Positions 1 through 12,300 of a stretch of DNA of 64,000 nucleotides are shown one piece after another. Numbering within the stretch: position 1 is the first letter of the stretch; the number at the start of each line of letters is the position of its first letter. The notes beneath the pieces were generated by a model. It was not told the DNA's origin and made no database searches. It saw only the letters and a list, made by a program, of their open reading frames with translations. The position numbers were made by a program, and so were the translations under genes. The stretch spans positions 11,425,032-11,489,031 of the forward strand of contig NC_086350.1 in NCBI RefSeq assembly GCF_036324505.1, given 5' to 3'. The DNA is from Eleginops maclovinus. Its lineage: Eukaryota; Chordata; Actinopteri; Perciformes; Eleginopidae.

Positions 1-3000
1 CCACTGCTTTTGGATTGACATACGTTTACGCGATACACAGTACCTTGTTGAATTTCACTCCGGAAAACGCCAAAATAAAATGGCATGCAAGGGCTCCTAA
101 AAGGTATTATTATAAGTCAATTTTTTTTACCACCTCTTGAGCATCTCTGGCTGCCTTTGCATCATCTTCATTGTAGCGATTGCAGTTGTACCTGTAACAT
201 CACCAGGTTAGAACCATCTATGCATGTCACTCCTAATTGACAATCAATAGTAAACCACTTTATATGTGGTCTTGCTTTCTCACATTTCAAATATTTAACA
301 TTCTAACACAGAAATGGAAGTGCTTTTATGACCATCTGTATATTGTATGAGCTCTTACCAGGCAGAGCCGTGGGGTTCCCATGGACCCAGGCAGACCCAG
401 CAGAACTCAGCTTTGCAGTTCTGGTTCCGACAAACCATGTGATTGCAGCCACCATCTTTCTCAATGGTCACATGGCATTTTGGACACTCCTGTCATGAGA
501 GGAAAGTAATGAGTTTTGCGAACAAATTATCTGAGAAAATCAACAATAAAAGGCTGTAGATGTTTGAGAAGCAGTTTGTATCTTATAGAAGTCTAGAGTT
601 GTGTGAATAGTCGTTTATAGAGGCCTGATGTCGTGTGCCAAGACATTCAAATGTATTGTGGGCCCACAGTAGTCACACCTATAAGGTGAGCACACCGCTA
701 TCAGAAGTCGACCATATAAAAGTGATGAAATGTATGTACACCTTATTAAAAGGGACTGTACAGTCCTTCATTTTACCCATGTTTAAAATCATATTATTGT
801 TCAATATGATCAGATCAGTATCAGTATGTACATTTCCTTATGATCATCAAACTAGTAACGTAACACAAGCCAGACACACATCTCTGATTCCATACCTTAG
901 TATTTGCTGCAATCCAGTTTGAAGTTTCACTGTCATCATCACATTTCTTAATCCATTTTCTCAACCACTACAAAAGAACAAAAATAAGAGATTCACACAA
1001 TGAATGCTAATCTTAATAGGTTATTATTTCTATTAATTATATACCCTTTCCCGATTAGCTTACCTTACACTTGACAGGATCATGCCAATTCTCTCCACAG
1101 TTGAAGCTGCACCAAGAGAAGGCAACACAATACAAATATAGACAAAGTTTAACAATCAATTCTAAAATTTCATAATCAATAATCAAGGAGTGTCCCTGGC
1201 TGTTTACAACAGTCTAATACACTCAACTCTAAACAAGCCATCTTACCAGAACTGACGGCCACACTTGCACCTCACTGGCTTGGCATCAGGGTACTGGACT
1301 TTGACAACATGATGGCAGTCTGGTGCAGGGCACCACTTTAACAGTCGATTGCACTTTGAAGGAGTAATGAGAGGTAGAATATCAATCCATAGTTTAACGG
1401 GCGCTGAAGTACAAATAAGGTCCCTGCTAAACATCACAAATCCAGGCTTCATATTCCAATAGATCATACTGTTAAAGAGAAGAAAATCTCAAAGCTTACC
1501 TCTACAAAACTATTCGTTATTAAATGCTGGTACTTCAACTTCACTTTTGAATCTGTTATGAGGCGCCTATAGGAGAGGTCAAATCATTCATTAGCCTTCA
1601 TTACATAAAATAGATGACTTTGTTCAAAGGCTTCTTCCTTCATGTGCATGAACTCGAAAAACATTACAGAACACAAAATAGATTTCAAACAATTTAAAAT
1701 CTTATCGAGTAGCTCAGTCAAATAAAATGTCAATTGGTGTTTAAATATTAATTTGTCCGCAATTCATCGCCATTTAACAACACATCTGCAAATAAATGCA
1801 GGCGTTCAACTAGGTGGTACAAAATGCACTTCATGAAACTCAATGTGAACCTTAACTATTGAGTCGGCTAGATGTCCTGCTAGCTGGTCTGATCAGAATG
1901 TAGGTTAAGACAATTAGTCATCTTAAGAGCTGGCAGATGGGATTAGTGTCTGCACTTTCAATATGAAGGTGTACTTTGCCGGACTACAGGCAGAACATCA
2001 ACAATGTAAAGCAGCCGAGTAAAGAGGAACTAGAGAACCCTTCACCTCACTTTTCGTATGCCAAATACCCAAATTGGGATCAATTGGGATCAAAGTAAAT
2101 CTATTCTATTGTAAATGCAAGGATTTTAATGAACAGTTTCTTTTGTTATTTAGGTTATTGTTCTTTGTTAAATGCACTAAATAAATCTCATTTTAGAGCA
2201 ATGACATCATCATCATCTTCCTGTTATTTACAACTTGATTGTAACTGCTTTACCCAACAGTGTAATGTACAGTATGTGCTTTATTGTTTAGCACAACAAT
2301 GTAATTGTTTAATGTTGCAGATGTAACAATGCTCTTTCTCAAGTAGTTTGTAATTCAACTGCGTCCGTCTGTTCACAAATAAAAAATAAAAAACAGAAAT
2401 CATTCGTTTCCTTTCGCTCACAGTATATATATATGGGATCACTGCTGACTAACATGCAACAAAACATCAAAACAACTAAAAGCACAAACCGATATACTCA
2501 CATGACTGTGTTGTCATCAACCAAAATGTCACAACTATGAGCAGGACAGGAAATGGTCTGGGAAAACAACACAAATCATTTCCGTCAGCTCTACAAACAT
2601 CCAACAGTGACTAGTGCTTTATAAAACAGCTGAGTGGGTACCTGTCCCATTCCTTCTTCTATGATTTTGGTGGTCAGGTAATCTCCCCAGCACTGCATGC
2701 AGAACTTGTGTCCACACTCCAGGCCTGTAAAATACTGTGAGAGAGAAGCTCCTCATGAATAAACACAAACAAGACATCACATGATTAGAAGCAAATGCAC
2801 CTCTGGTAACCATGCAACCCGAAGCCTTCAGGGTGGGACCATTCAAATAAATCCAAATCTTTCATAACTATTTTTTTAACAAAGTGATTTATAAAACAAG
2901 TGGATCATTTTGTGTGCTTCAAAACACTAAATATCATAGCTGAAACACTTCCTGACCGAGATAATAGAAATGTATTCTTTTTGGAGTTTGAACCTTGACT

Positions 3001-6000
3001 TTAAAGTCATTTTTATTGGATTCATTTAACCTTATTTACATTATGAAATCCTTATTAAGTGGTCCGTCATCAAATGTGTGAAGTGTGTTAGAAAACACAA
3101 AACTCAAGAATGCATTCTGTACTAGATTGAATCAAAGATGTCATAAGGTGAAATCAACCATCTTATTATGCTCAACTTAAAATGTTACAAAAATAAGTAC
3201 TAAGTTTGACCACATTTGACCATAAGAGCGCTCAAGTTTCAGAGGTGTTACTTAAACAAAATAAAATTGCAGCATTCAGATGTTTGGATTAGAAGAACAT
3301 TGATGCTTCCTGACGGTTGCTGGGTAGATGCCTTTTGATGTTTGAAAGGGTTGAGATTAAAGTGGTACAAAACTGGTTAAAACAAAATGTGTACGGAAAT
3401 TGAATGTGATTCAAATGTTTCTGCATAACTCAAAAGGTGTGGGGTTTTTTCTTTTTTAAACTTCCCTTCAACACATAATGGCCATTAATGGTTCAAACTG
3501 TCATTAGGCACCGACACAACACATAAACATCAGACTTAGGGGCGTAGGAGCTAGTTAGGCAAAAGGTTGCACTTGAACACATAGCAAAGACTGAGAGGAA
3601 ACAACTCGCCACACCGGCAAGAGTGGGTATTCATGGTTTGAAAGGGGAAACCGACAGACCCAAGACTGCAGCCTTAGTTTTGATACACACATTATAACAC
3701 CACTCTCGGTCACCATTTAGCTTCATTCCAAATGGCGTTATGAAATTATCCATGTAAGGAAATTATCCAAAGGAAGTTGTTTTCCACACTTCCCTTTTTC
3801 TTCTTGTGCGCTCATTTTCTTGAACTGAAAACCCTAACAAAGGGGATTTCTTTAATCAAACACCTCCACCGCTGATAACACATGCTGATGCAGGACCAAA
3901 AGGTGCATTCTGGGTGGGACACCTTGCAAAAAACTATGGCGACAGACACTCACTGAACGGCATGAAATTGACCGACCATGATGTCGTCAAGGCCTTGAAG
4001 GATTGTACTGGCAACACCAAATCGGTATGCAGGTATTCATTGAAAGGGGCTTGCAGGCAGTATGACCCTCAAACTATGTACTACTATCAGACCTTAACAT
4101 CAGGACTGGTGGGTAACATTATTGAGATTTGATGTTTTTTTTAACATGCACAGTAAAATTAGATCACAGTAGAGATTACAACTTTAAAAAACGGTGAATG
4201 TGGTTTAGTGTCAATTAATGAACTCAATGTTTAATGGGTCTAAAAAAACAATTGTGTTATTTATGACAGTGCCTCAGTTTTGCATTAACCAGCTTAAGAA
4301 TCTCTCTTAAATATCTTTAAAAATTTAAGCCAGGAAGACACAGCTTTGTAAAACAACTTACAACATTATCGCTATCATAAACAACGGCATGAACCAGAAC
4401 AGACATTGAGCGACTGAAACACAATGCTGGTTTTATAATGGGACTTACAGAGTTGGGGAAGTTCAGATAGCAGATCTGACAAGGCATGTCCTGTGCCGAT
4501 GATCTAGTGTTGATTGCAGGACGGATCCTAGGCTTCTTGCTGGGGTTAATGACATGACACTCGGAGAAAAGCTTGTCCAGATTACCATCAAAATACCTGT
4601 AATAATTGAGACAAAAATAAATCAGTGTTAGGAAGCATTAAGAAAGAAACCCTTCCAGCTACTTTAAGGTGACAGAAAAAGATTCTTACCTCTCCATGAG
4701 CTTTTCTTTATCCCAGTTGAAGTGACTGAGAAGGATTCGTGTTATTGTTGCAGGATTCTAGAAGAACAACAATGGTTGGTTAGAAATAAAGTTTGACATG
4801 AAAAGAAACCTCCATAAATGCCAAGTTGAACTTTCTTAGTGGCAAAACACACCGCTTTATAACATAGGTTTCAAAAAGGGTTAATCGGAGCGGTAGATTA
4901 AATAGTTTTCACTTCCCGTCATGTTTACTGCCCAGCCATCTACGTTAAGCGGTGTTCCTGCTGATGGTACGGCCCTATTCAACGCTTCTCACTTACGGGG
5001 TGTTTTTCAGATTTTTGTTTCCCCCTGCTGATAGTACCCCTCCCAGAGTAGTCGGGGTAATCAGCTGTTCCCCATAGCAACACTCCTTGCAAGGGCTGTG
5101 TGAACGATAGAGTTGTTTGAGCCTGTTATTGCAAACCTAAACAGGTATGTCTTTTTGTCATTTGTAAAGCATGGTGTGTGTCAAGTTTTGGCTGCAAGGT
5201 TTTTTTCAAATCTGGGTTGAGTGAAGAAGAACAAAATGCCGCCAGGTTTGTGCAGCATATCCTGTGACACGTAAGTAGCGATTGTCTATAATCAATTAGT
5301 GGTCTGCAGTGTGTTTCATCATCATCAAATAGAAACCTTCAAATTAAATCCACTGCATCAATTTCAAACCCATCCAACTTCTTCTGCAATCTTAGGTTGT
5401 CCTGTACACATTGACATTTAATATTGTATTTGTAGTTATAGGATTGTACAATGTCCAAAGCATTGCAATATTGATGACGATGTGGCGAATATACTGTACA
5501 TGTCACAAACAGTATTGTTACACGGTATGAGGCAGACACTTGTTAATAATGATTAATAATATTCAAATATATTCTCTGCAACCGGTTCTCTACTCTACTC
5601 TAAAAATAACAGAGCTTATTCACAATTTGGTGCGCCCTGCAGTTAAGTTATGGGTCTACACTGCAAACTAAGTGCTAAATTAAGAGTTGACATGCAAAGT
5701 CAATGGAAAGTGGCAACCAAATGCAGATTGGTCATGGGTTGTGTCTGCACAAGTGGAACGCAGCATGCTTGTGTGAGCAGAGTAGTGAAATATGAATCAC
5801 AAAATCTAATCTCCTCATTACAAACGGCTAACAAATTAATCATCGTAAGAAAACACAGCCATGGTGTCTGTTGGTTGATCAAACGTCTCCCCAAACTGAT
5901 GTGTCACTGGAAATAGGCATTTAGGAGTTTCCCTGTAATACATGGGTATTATGTGTTAACTTCAAAAAAGGGTATTAAAAACATGTTTTTCAAATCTGTA

Positions 6001-8447
6001 ATGGTCAACTTGCATGAGAATAAGCATTGTTCATACCATCTTATATCTGAATGATGGTGCAACAGTACACTACATTATGTCAGTGCCATGGTCCAACCCT
6101 TAAAACAAAACTACCCACTGAAGATTGTTCTCTGGAATTGCAAGATTAGATAAGGCAATTGTCTCAACGTACCTGTTCATACACACAATGCTCATTTGAT
6201 TCCATCTTGGTGTAGTTTAGGGTGGGAATCACGGGGTGATTAATGAGACACTATTAATAAAAATACGGTGTTCAGTTATGTGTTATGTGATGATAAGTGT
6301 ATCGTAATTCAAGTTTTTTATGTTGAGATATTATTTTTATAATTATCAAAGGAATGTTTTTTCCAACAGGCTGAACTGCCACAAAGCATAACAGTTCATG
6401 AATTAAAAAAATATACAATTGAAGATGAATACACCTCAAGAAAATAAACCAGAACATTTGGTACCAATGTAACAAAAACATATCACATCAAATATATGTG
6501 GAACAAATCTGCTCAAATCATCAGTTTTTTTTATTTTTATAATCAGTATTTAAAATCAATTCTGTCCCTGAAATATATTCAGTAGACAGTTTATTACATA
6601 TACCTAGCTAGAACTATTTCAGTCCAATACAACCACTGCACTAAATCCTATTTTTATGATGGTTCCAATAGTGTTGTGAAAGAGTTGTTGATTCAATTTG
6701 ACACTCATTTCAGAGGATGTAGTTTATTTTGCTGTTGACATGTATTACAGAGGGGTGTTCCCAATATTTGTTTTACCATTACTGGGGTAAATTGGGTTAG
6801 GAAATATTAGAAATTAAGTTGAGTATATCCAGCAATAATCTTCAAGACCGTATACGTCTTTCGTAAGTTTGCACTGGAATCTTTGCCTGTCAATAAAGTC
6901 TCTATGGATGAAATAAATCCATCAGCCACTTGTAACTTTACCCCCGATGAGCATTCAGAGGCCAGGAACATCCAGTCACTCTTGACATTTGAAGGCAACG
7001 TCACCACAGTAATTTACAATAAAGTAAATCCAAGTGAAATAAACCTATTGCCACATACTATACATTGAAAACTTTTAAGCAGAAAATAGGTGTGGTTATT
7101 TACATTTAATGAGTTGTGCGTTGCTGCAAATCAATAAAATAAAGCATGTAAATGTGAATACTAATTATATGAAGAGTCACCATGTCAGTTTTTCTTACTT
7201 TAGAAACAATTGCCATGCGGCTGTACTGTATCTACTGTATTGATATTTTAGCCATATTCAGCTTTGGGCTTGTTAATATTGAAATAATGAAGCACTTCCT
7301 TGTATGAAATGCAAAACTTATGAAACTATAATAATAGTGACTGGTGTATTACGAACCCTTTTCATTTTATTCTGTACTCAAGTGTAGCTGAGGGAAAGGA
7401 AATGGAGGCCCAAGATAACGCTAAGCCAAAGGGCTCCGATGGGTTCCCCCTTATAATTAATTTACCGTTCGCTGTGTTAAACTATACGTTAGCTGTTACA
7501 AAACCATAACAGTGTTTCTTGGAATCTTTCAAAACTTTGTTGGAAGTCACGGTTAGATAGCTCGTTATAACGTTCATAACCTAGCATGGAACTTGCTAAC
7601 CAAACTCAATGACCAAGCCTTTCGACCATTATTAAAATAACGTAAGCCTGTATGTTATTTACACAACATTTGTAACGTGGAATTGAAATTGCATGTTTAA
7701 CGCAATCCAGCTGTCGACTCGTGTGAGTTAGCACTTACCTTATTCCATCACTAAAGACGTTATGCCTTTCAAGTGAGCTGATGGGTTAACGGTTACAGTT
7801 GGCTAGTTAGCAAGCAAGCTAGCTAACTTGCAAGCTACATTAGCAAACGGTGCTGCCAACTTCTCAATGGGATTAGACTACTTCCTGGCATAACATTTGT
7901 ACAGAAATTGCTACATAAATGACTACCTGTTACTGTTTTCATATGTTCATTTCAAATACTACACACAGAAGATAATTATGTTGAGAAATGTCTAATTCTA
8001 GAAATGTGTTAATCTTATTCCTGTAGTGGAGCTTCCAACTTCCAGCAAGTAAACTACTCCTTACAATGCTAACGGCTAAGCTAACGTCCATGGCCTGTTT
8101 ATGCTTCACCCAAGCCTGGACCCCGGTCTTTCCTGACGCCAGCATACCAGAAAACCTACCTGTATGACCTCGTTGACCTCCCTGATACACTCCACCATAT
8201 GCTGGAGGATCTGCTCGGCAGTCAAAACCTCGAAGCGGTAGTCCTCCTCCTCCTCCTCGCCGGGACCGTGGCCACCTCCACCGGTCTCGCCGCACTCATC
8301 TCGCTCCCCACCGGCCACCACGGGATCGACCAACTCCACATCTCCGAGCTCCAGGTTGTCGTCCTCGGGCTCCTCTTCGGCGCTATCCTCGCTACATTCC
8401 TCCTCTTCGTCGTCGTATTCATAGTTATAACCCTCGTCTGAGTCCAT
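1..8447 (-). CDS. arih1: E3 ubiquitin-protein ligase ARIH1 (ariadne-1), partial at the 3' end
   Basis: RBR ubiquitin ligase that takes ubiquitin from an E2 (UBE2L3-type) through RING1, passes it to a catalytic Cys in RING2, and works with neddylated cullins. Minus-strand coding exons: 8447-8160, 4757-4690, 4596-4449, 2734-2642, 2557-2502, 1566-1500, 1353-1247, 1106-1064, 967-896, 489-359, 191-134. They join in frame to 377 codons. Order: acidic N terminus (start [17 protein letters not shown], Gly-rich stretch), UBA-like region ([16 protein letters not shown]), RING1 from Cys158 (CQIC), IBR ([19 protein letters not shown]), then RING2 beginning ECPKC with the likely catalytic Cys at about residue 329 ([10 protein letters not shown]), which is intact. 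The family is about 557 residues, so the C-terminal Ariadne domain and stop lie beyond base 1. The start is the ATG opening the conserved N terminus; an upstream in-frame ATG at 8519 gives non-conserved sequence. It is divergent from hexa, as in human. A teleost paralog (arih1-like) exists, but the hexa linkage favours arih1. Confidence 0.96.
1567..4448. other. arih1 introns between exons 3 and 6, no extra gene seen
   Basis: This stretch is intronic except for the two small arih1 exons at 2502-2557 and 2642-2734. The intron 2735-4448 is AT-rich. It contains short ORFs with no family resemblance, and I see no repeat with clear ends in it. Confidence 0.6.
4758..8159. other. arih1 intron 1 (about 3.4 kb)
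   Basis: The intron separates the acidic first exon from the rest of arih1. Most of it is AT-rich and unremarkable. One GC-richer patch at about 4900-5110 carries the motif CCTGCTGAT(G/A)GTAC twice in direct orientation (4957-4970 and 5024-5037). It could be a remnant repeat or an intronic regulatory patch. No coding exon was recognised. Confidence 0.6.
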
Positions 8448-8631
8448 TCCTAGGGTGGTTATCAACTTGTGACAAGCACACCTAAGTCTACAGTGTGTGA
8501 AATGTTGATTGCGGTACAATACGAAACCCCAAATTATCCGAGCCTGTTTTTCAGCTGCAGCGAAAATAACAACAAAACGTCGCCGCTGCTAAGCCAACAA
8601 AGAGACACAGCGTCACAAACTGACGACGGCC

Positions 8632-8639
8632 TTACGTCA
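8632..8639. promoter_or_regulatory. CRE/ATF-like site upstream of arih1
   Basis: TTACGTCA is one base from the palindromic CRE and lies about 185 bp upstream of the arih1 start codon in a CpG-rich patch. Such sites are common in housekeeping promoters. Identification is by motif only. Confidence 0.35.
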
Positions 8640-9248
8640 GATGGACCGTACAGGAAAATGTCAAACATATACTTTTATTAACATGACACACTTTTATTTC
8701 ACATCTATATGTTTGGAAACGTTTTTTAAAATACATGTTTTTTTAAACGTGTAAAAATGTACGCCCTATTTAAACACGCGAATCTAAATTTGTTCAACAA
8801 GTAGGCTATAATCAAAACACCTCCTCCCGATTGAAAAATAGAATAAGATATTATAACGATTAGGCGAACAATTCAAATCAGACTTTGTCTGTCATGCCTC
8901 TTGTGTTTGGACTTTGTCAAACTGGCGTATTTTAGGGAGTAATAGCAGCCTTATTTTTGTGGCCCATATTTGAATCATGGCAATTCATTTATTTTCTACC
9001 AGTTACAGTTTATCCGACGTAATCGTCCCGGACTCCAACTATACTCGTAGAATAAGTATAATTGATGCTGTGTGTGCTTTATTAAAAAAAATAAAAATAT
9101 AGAAAACCATATATTGTTGTGGTCTATATAACGTACAAACTGTATGATTGTTTTTTTTACATTCAGATTAAGAAAGAAAGAAGTAAATAAAGAAATAAAG
9201 AGAGACAGCCAGCCCCATCGGAAAAAAACACCCACACCTTAAACCCCG

Positions 9249-9258
9249 GTCATGTGAC
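9249..9258. promoter_or_regulatory. CLEAR/M-box-like E-box in the hexa promoter
   Basis: GTCATGTGAC lies 63-72 bp upstream of the first hexa ATG. It is one base from the CLEAR consensus GTCACGTGAC and matches the M-box form bound by MiT/TFE factors. Human HEXA is an established member of the lysosomal CLEAR network driven by TFEB, so both position and motif are what would be expected. Binding is inferred. Confidence 0.55.
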
Positions 9259-9320
9259 TGCTTGCTCTTAGGCACCTGACTTGTTCAGCTGGACAGTGCA
9301 GTTGCTCTCATTGGAGTTGT

Positions 9321-12300
9321 ATGGATGCCACCATGTTTGTGCTTAGTTCCAAACGATGCAATCGTCCAAAATTTGATTTGCTTCTACTAATTATCCTTGC
9401 TCTTGGCTTACACACAGTGGAGGGAGTGTGGCCACTACCGCAGGCTTTCACCACCTCACTCGAGCGATACCCTCTGAACTCGCAGGCTTTCTACTTTGGA
9501 TACGGAAGACAATCAGCTGCACAGCCCGGCTGTTCTGTATTGGATACTGCATTCAAGAGATATTTTTCTCTCATATTTCCTGACTACACTTCTGGTAAGT
9601 GATTTGAGGTTAAAATGAGACTACGGCTAAACGAAAGAAATGTAACGCCTTCCTGTAGTTAAAATACTAACGACAATGAAAATAGAGAAAAATGCTCACA
9701 GGGTTTGTTTATAATGGTTTGTTTTTCATGTTGGCTTTTGAAGCAGTTCAATAGGCTTTGTAGAGACTGCAGCTCAGCTTTCAGCCTGACTGCCTACTTT
9801 AAAAACCCACAATGACAATGACAATGAACCAGTACAGCACAGCTTCATGTTTGTGTTGTGTCAAAATACCACAGGTTATAGAATAACTTCAGTGTGATAC
9901 AAACATTAAACATGTACACACTTTAACCAAGCTACTAGCATCTGTAATCATTTTCCTTTTATGACCAACAGGTAATGGTCCTCTGCGATTCCATCAGAAT
10001 AAACCATTTACTGTTGAGATCAGTGTTGACCATGATGATTGTGAGAGTTACCCCAACGAGGACTCTTCTGAGAGATGTAAGTATTGACACTTTATTCTGA
10101 GCCTAAGCATCACAGGTAAAGTACACTTTGGTAACAACTGTCCCAACCGTTTGGATTCAAGGCTTTACCTAACACTCTTATTTGTGTTACAGACAATCTG
10201 AGTGTATCAGCGGGAAAAGCAACTCTGAATGCAGAAACTGTGTGGGGTGCAGTAAGAGGTGATTATAGCAAAAACATGTAGGCTATGTCAGAAAACAATA
10301 TAATAACATCCAAAACATGAGGACCTAAAGATTAATCTAAGATGCAGCTCAGCACCGCTGAGTGTGTAAATTCATTTTTGGGTTGTTTTCATTTGATACA
10401 GATTAACCAACATTTAAACTGATGGATCATAACCTGTAACTGTGGAGTGTTATGTAGCACCCTTTCTGACAAGCAAGCATGACAGAGCCTCCCTACGACT
10501 GTAAAATCCAACTTAATTGCAGAGTTATTTACTGTTGATTATACGCTTTATATCCTCTGATTAAGGTCTGGAATCCTTCAGTCAGCTGGTGTATCAAGAT
10601 GAATTTGGCTCAGTAAGTGCTCTAGAGTTAATGTTTATTTTAAAACACAGTCTAACTTTGTCATAGAGCTTAACTAATGTTTGACATGGCTCAATTAAAT
10701 CAAATCTTTGTTTGTTTTTTGTTTTAGTATTTTGTTAACAAGACTGAGATTGAGGACTTCCCCCGGTTTCAGTTCAGGGGGATTTTATTGGACACTTCAC
10801 GTCACTATTTACCTGTGCCGGCCATTTTGGAAACTCTGGTAATAATCACTTGACATTATCCGAACTTCAGCCTTGTGTTTCCGTTCAATGGAATTAATAT
10901 GTATCTTTTTTGTTAGGATGCAATGGCCTACAGCAAGTTCAATGTGTTTCATTGGCACATTGTTGATGACCCCTCCTTCCCTTACCAGAGCAGCACATTT
11001 CCTGATCTTTCCAATAAGGTATGTCATGTGGATGAAGCCAGCAGTCTTGTTGTATCATGACTTTACTCATGTATTTTAACTGCAATGTAGCTGCATTAGA
11101 TGACTCTAACCTTTATTTTAAAATAGCTTTTAACTACGTACACTGCTTTTGAATATATGAGTTAGGAAACTGCAGAAAATTTGCACCCGCGCTGAACAAA
11201 GGCTTCTTGCTCTAATTCAGGGGGCTTTTCATCCGATGACTCACATCTACACACAGTCAGATGTGAGAAGGGTGATCTCTCATGCCAGGCTTTGGGGAAT
11301 AAGGGTCATTCCTGAATTTGATTCACCCGGCCACACCCAATCCTGGGGAAAAGGTAACAATATAAACATTGCTTTATCCAAAATGATTCCAGCTACTTGA
11401 TTTTGAACATATAGAGGACTGGGCTTTATGCTTGGTTTTGGTCCTGAAGGAGTCCTGTCTGCCAAACCTTAAAAGGAAAGTCTATAAATAGCCAAAAGAC
11501 ATGTACTGAATCTTGTGTTACAAGACCTTCTCTGTGACTAAACAAATTCCTGCACTCAACAGACAATGCGATAAAGGTATTTAAACTATTGCTGAAGGTA
11601 ATCTTATTGATGAATGTTTATCCCCCAGGGCAGCCTGATCTGTTGACCCCCTGCTACAGCGGTAGCACTCCTTCAGGAACTTTTGGCCCTGTTAACCCGG
11701 TGCTACCCTCCACCTACCAGTTCATGACTAAACTATTTAAGGAAGTGTCATCTGTGTTTCCGGATTCCTATATTCACCTAGGAGGGGATGAGGTGGGGTT
11801 TACGTGCTGGTAAGTTGAAATACGATTGATCATTTCAATTCATGCTCACTGTTTTATTACCAGCTTTGTTGCTCACATTCTTAATGAATGTTAATGTGTT
11901 AATTTGTTTAACCTATTCATCTAGGTTGTATCTTGTCCCAGTTAGGTACATGTCTCTGAAATTACAAAAAAACAAGTCTCCCATTCACTCCTTACACGTC
12001 CCGTAGGAGATCCAACCCTGATGTCCGAGCATTCATGCACAAGATGGGATTTGGAGCGAACTTCGCCAAACTGGAAGCATTCTACATAGAGAGGTGTGAT
12101 TTTTTTTAAAGGCAGCATACTGTAGAATCTAGAAAGTGTACCAACAAGTCATTGTTATAAATGTCGTTAATGTCTCTATTTCCAGCATTGTAAACATCAC
12201 GTCAGCTCTCAACAAGACATCTATTGTGTGGCAGGATGTGTTTGACTACCATGAACGAGTAAGTACACCCCAACAAATAACCCCTCTATACAGTATGTAA

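Larger units (their letters stand above)
8448..9320. promoter_or_regulatory. shared arih1/hexa divergent promoter interval
   Basis: The two start codons are divergent and under 0.9 kb apart, so this interval must contain the 5' UTRs and promoters of both genes. The arih1 side is CpG-richer and includes a CRE/ATF-like TTACGTCA at 8632-8639. The middle is AT-rich with T and A runs. The hexa side carries an M-box/CLEAR-like E-box, listed separately. I see no canonical TATA box at a convincing distance from either start. Confidence 0.6.

Noticed and set aside
5072..5081. RFX X-box-like CCATAGCAAC in arih1 intron 1
   Set aside because: A single half-site far from the promoter; not enough to call.
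7798..7845. TAGC/AAGC-rich imperfect inverted repeats upstream of arih1 exon 1 (intron side)
   Set aside because: Imperfect and short; looks like simple-sequence drift and not a mobile element.
8199..8441. 80-codon plus-strand ORF, Leu/Val-rich
   Set aside because: It is the antisense shadow of the acidic first exon of arih1.
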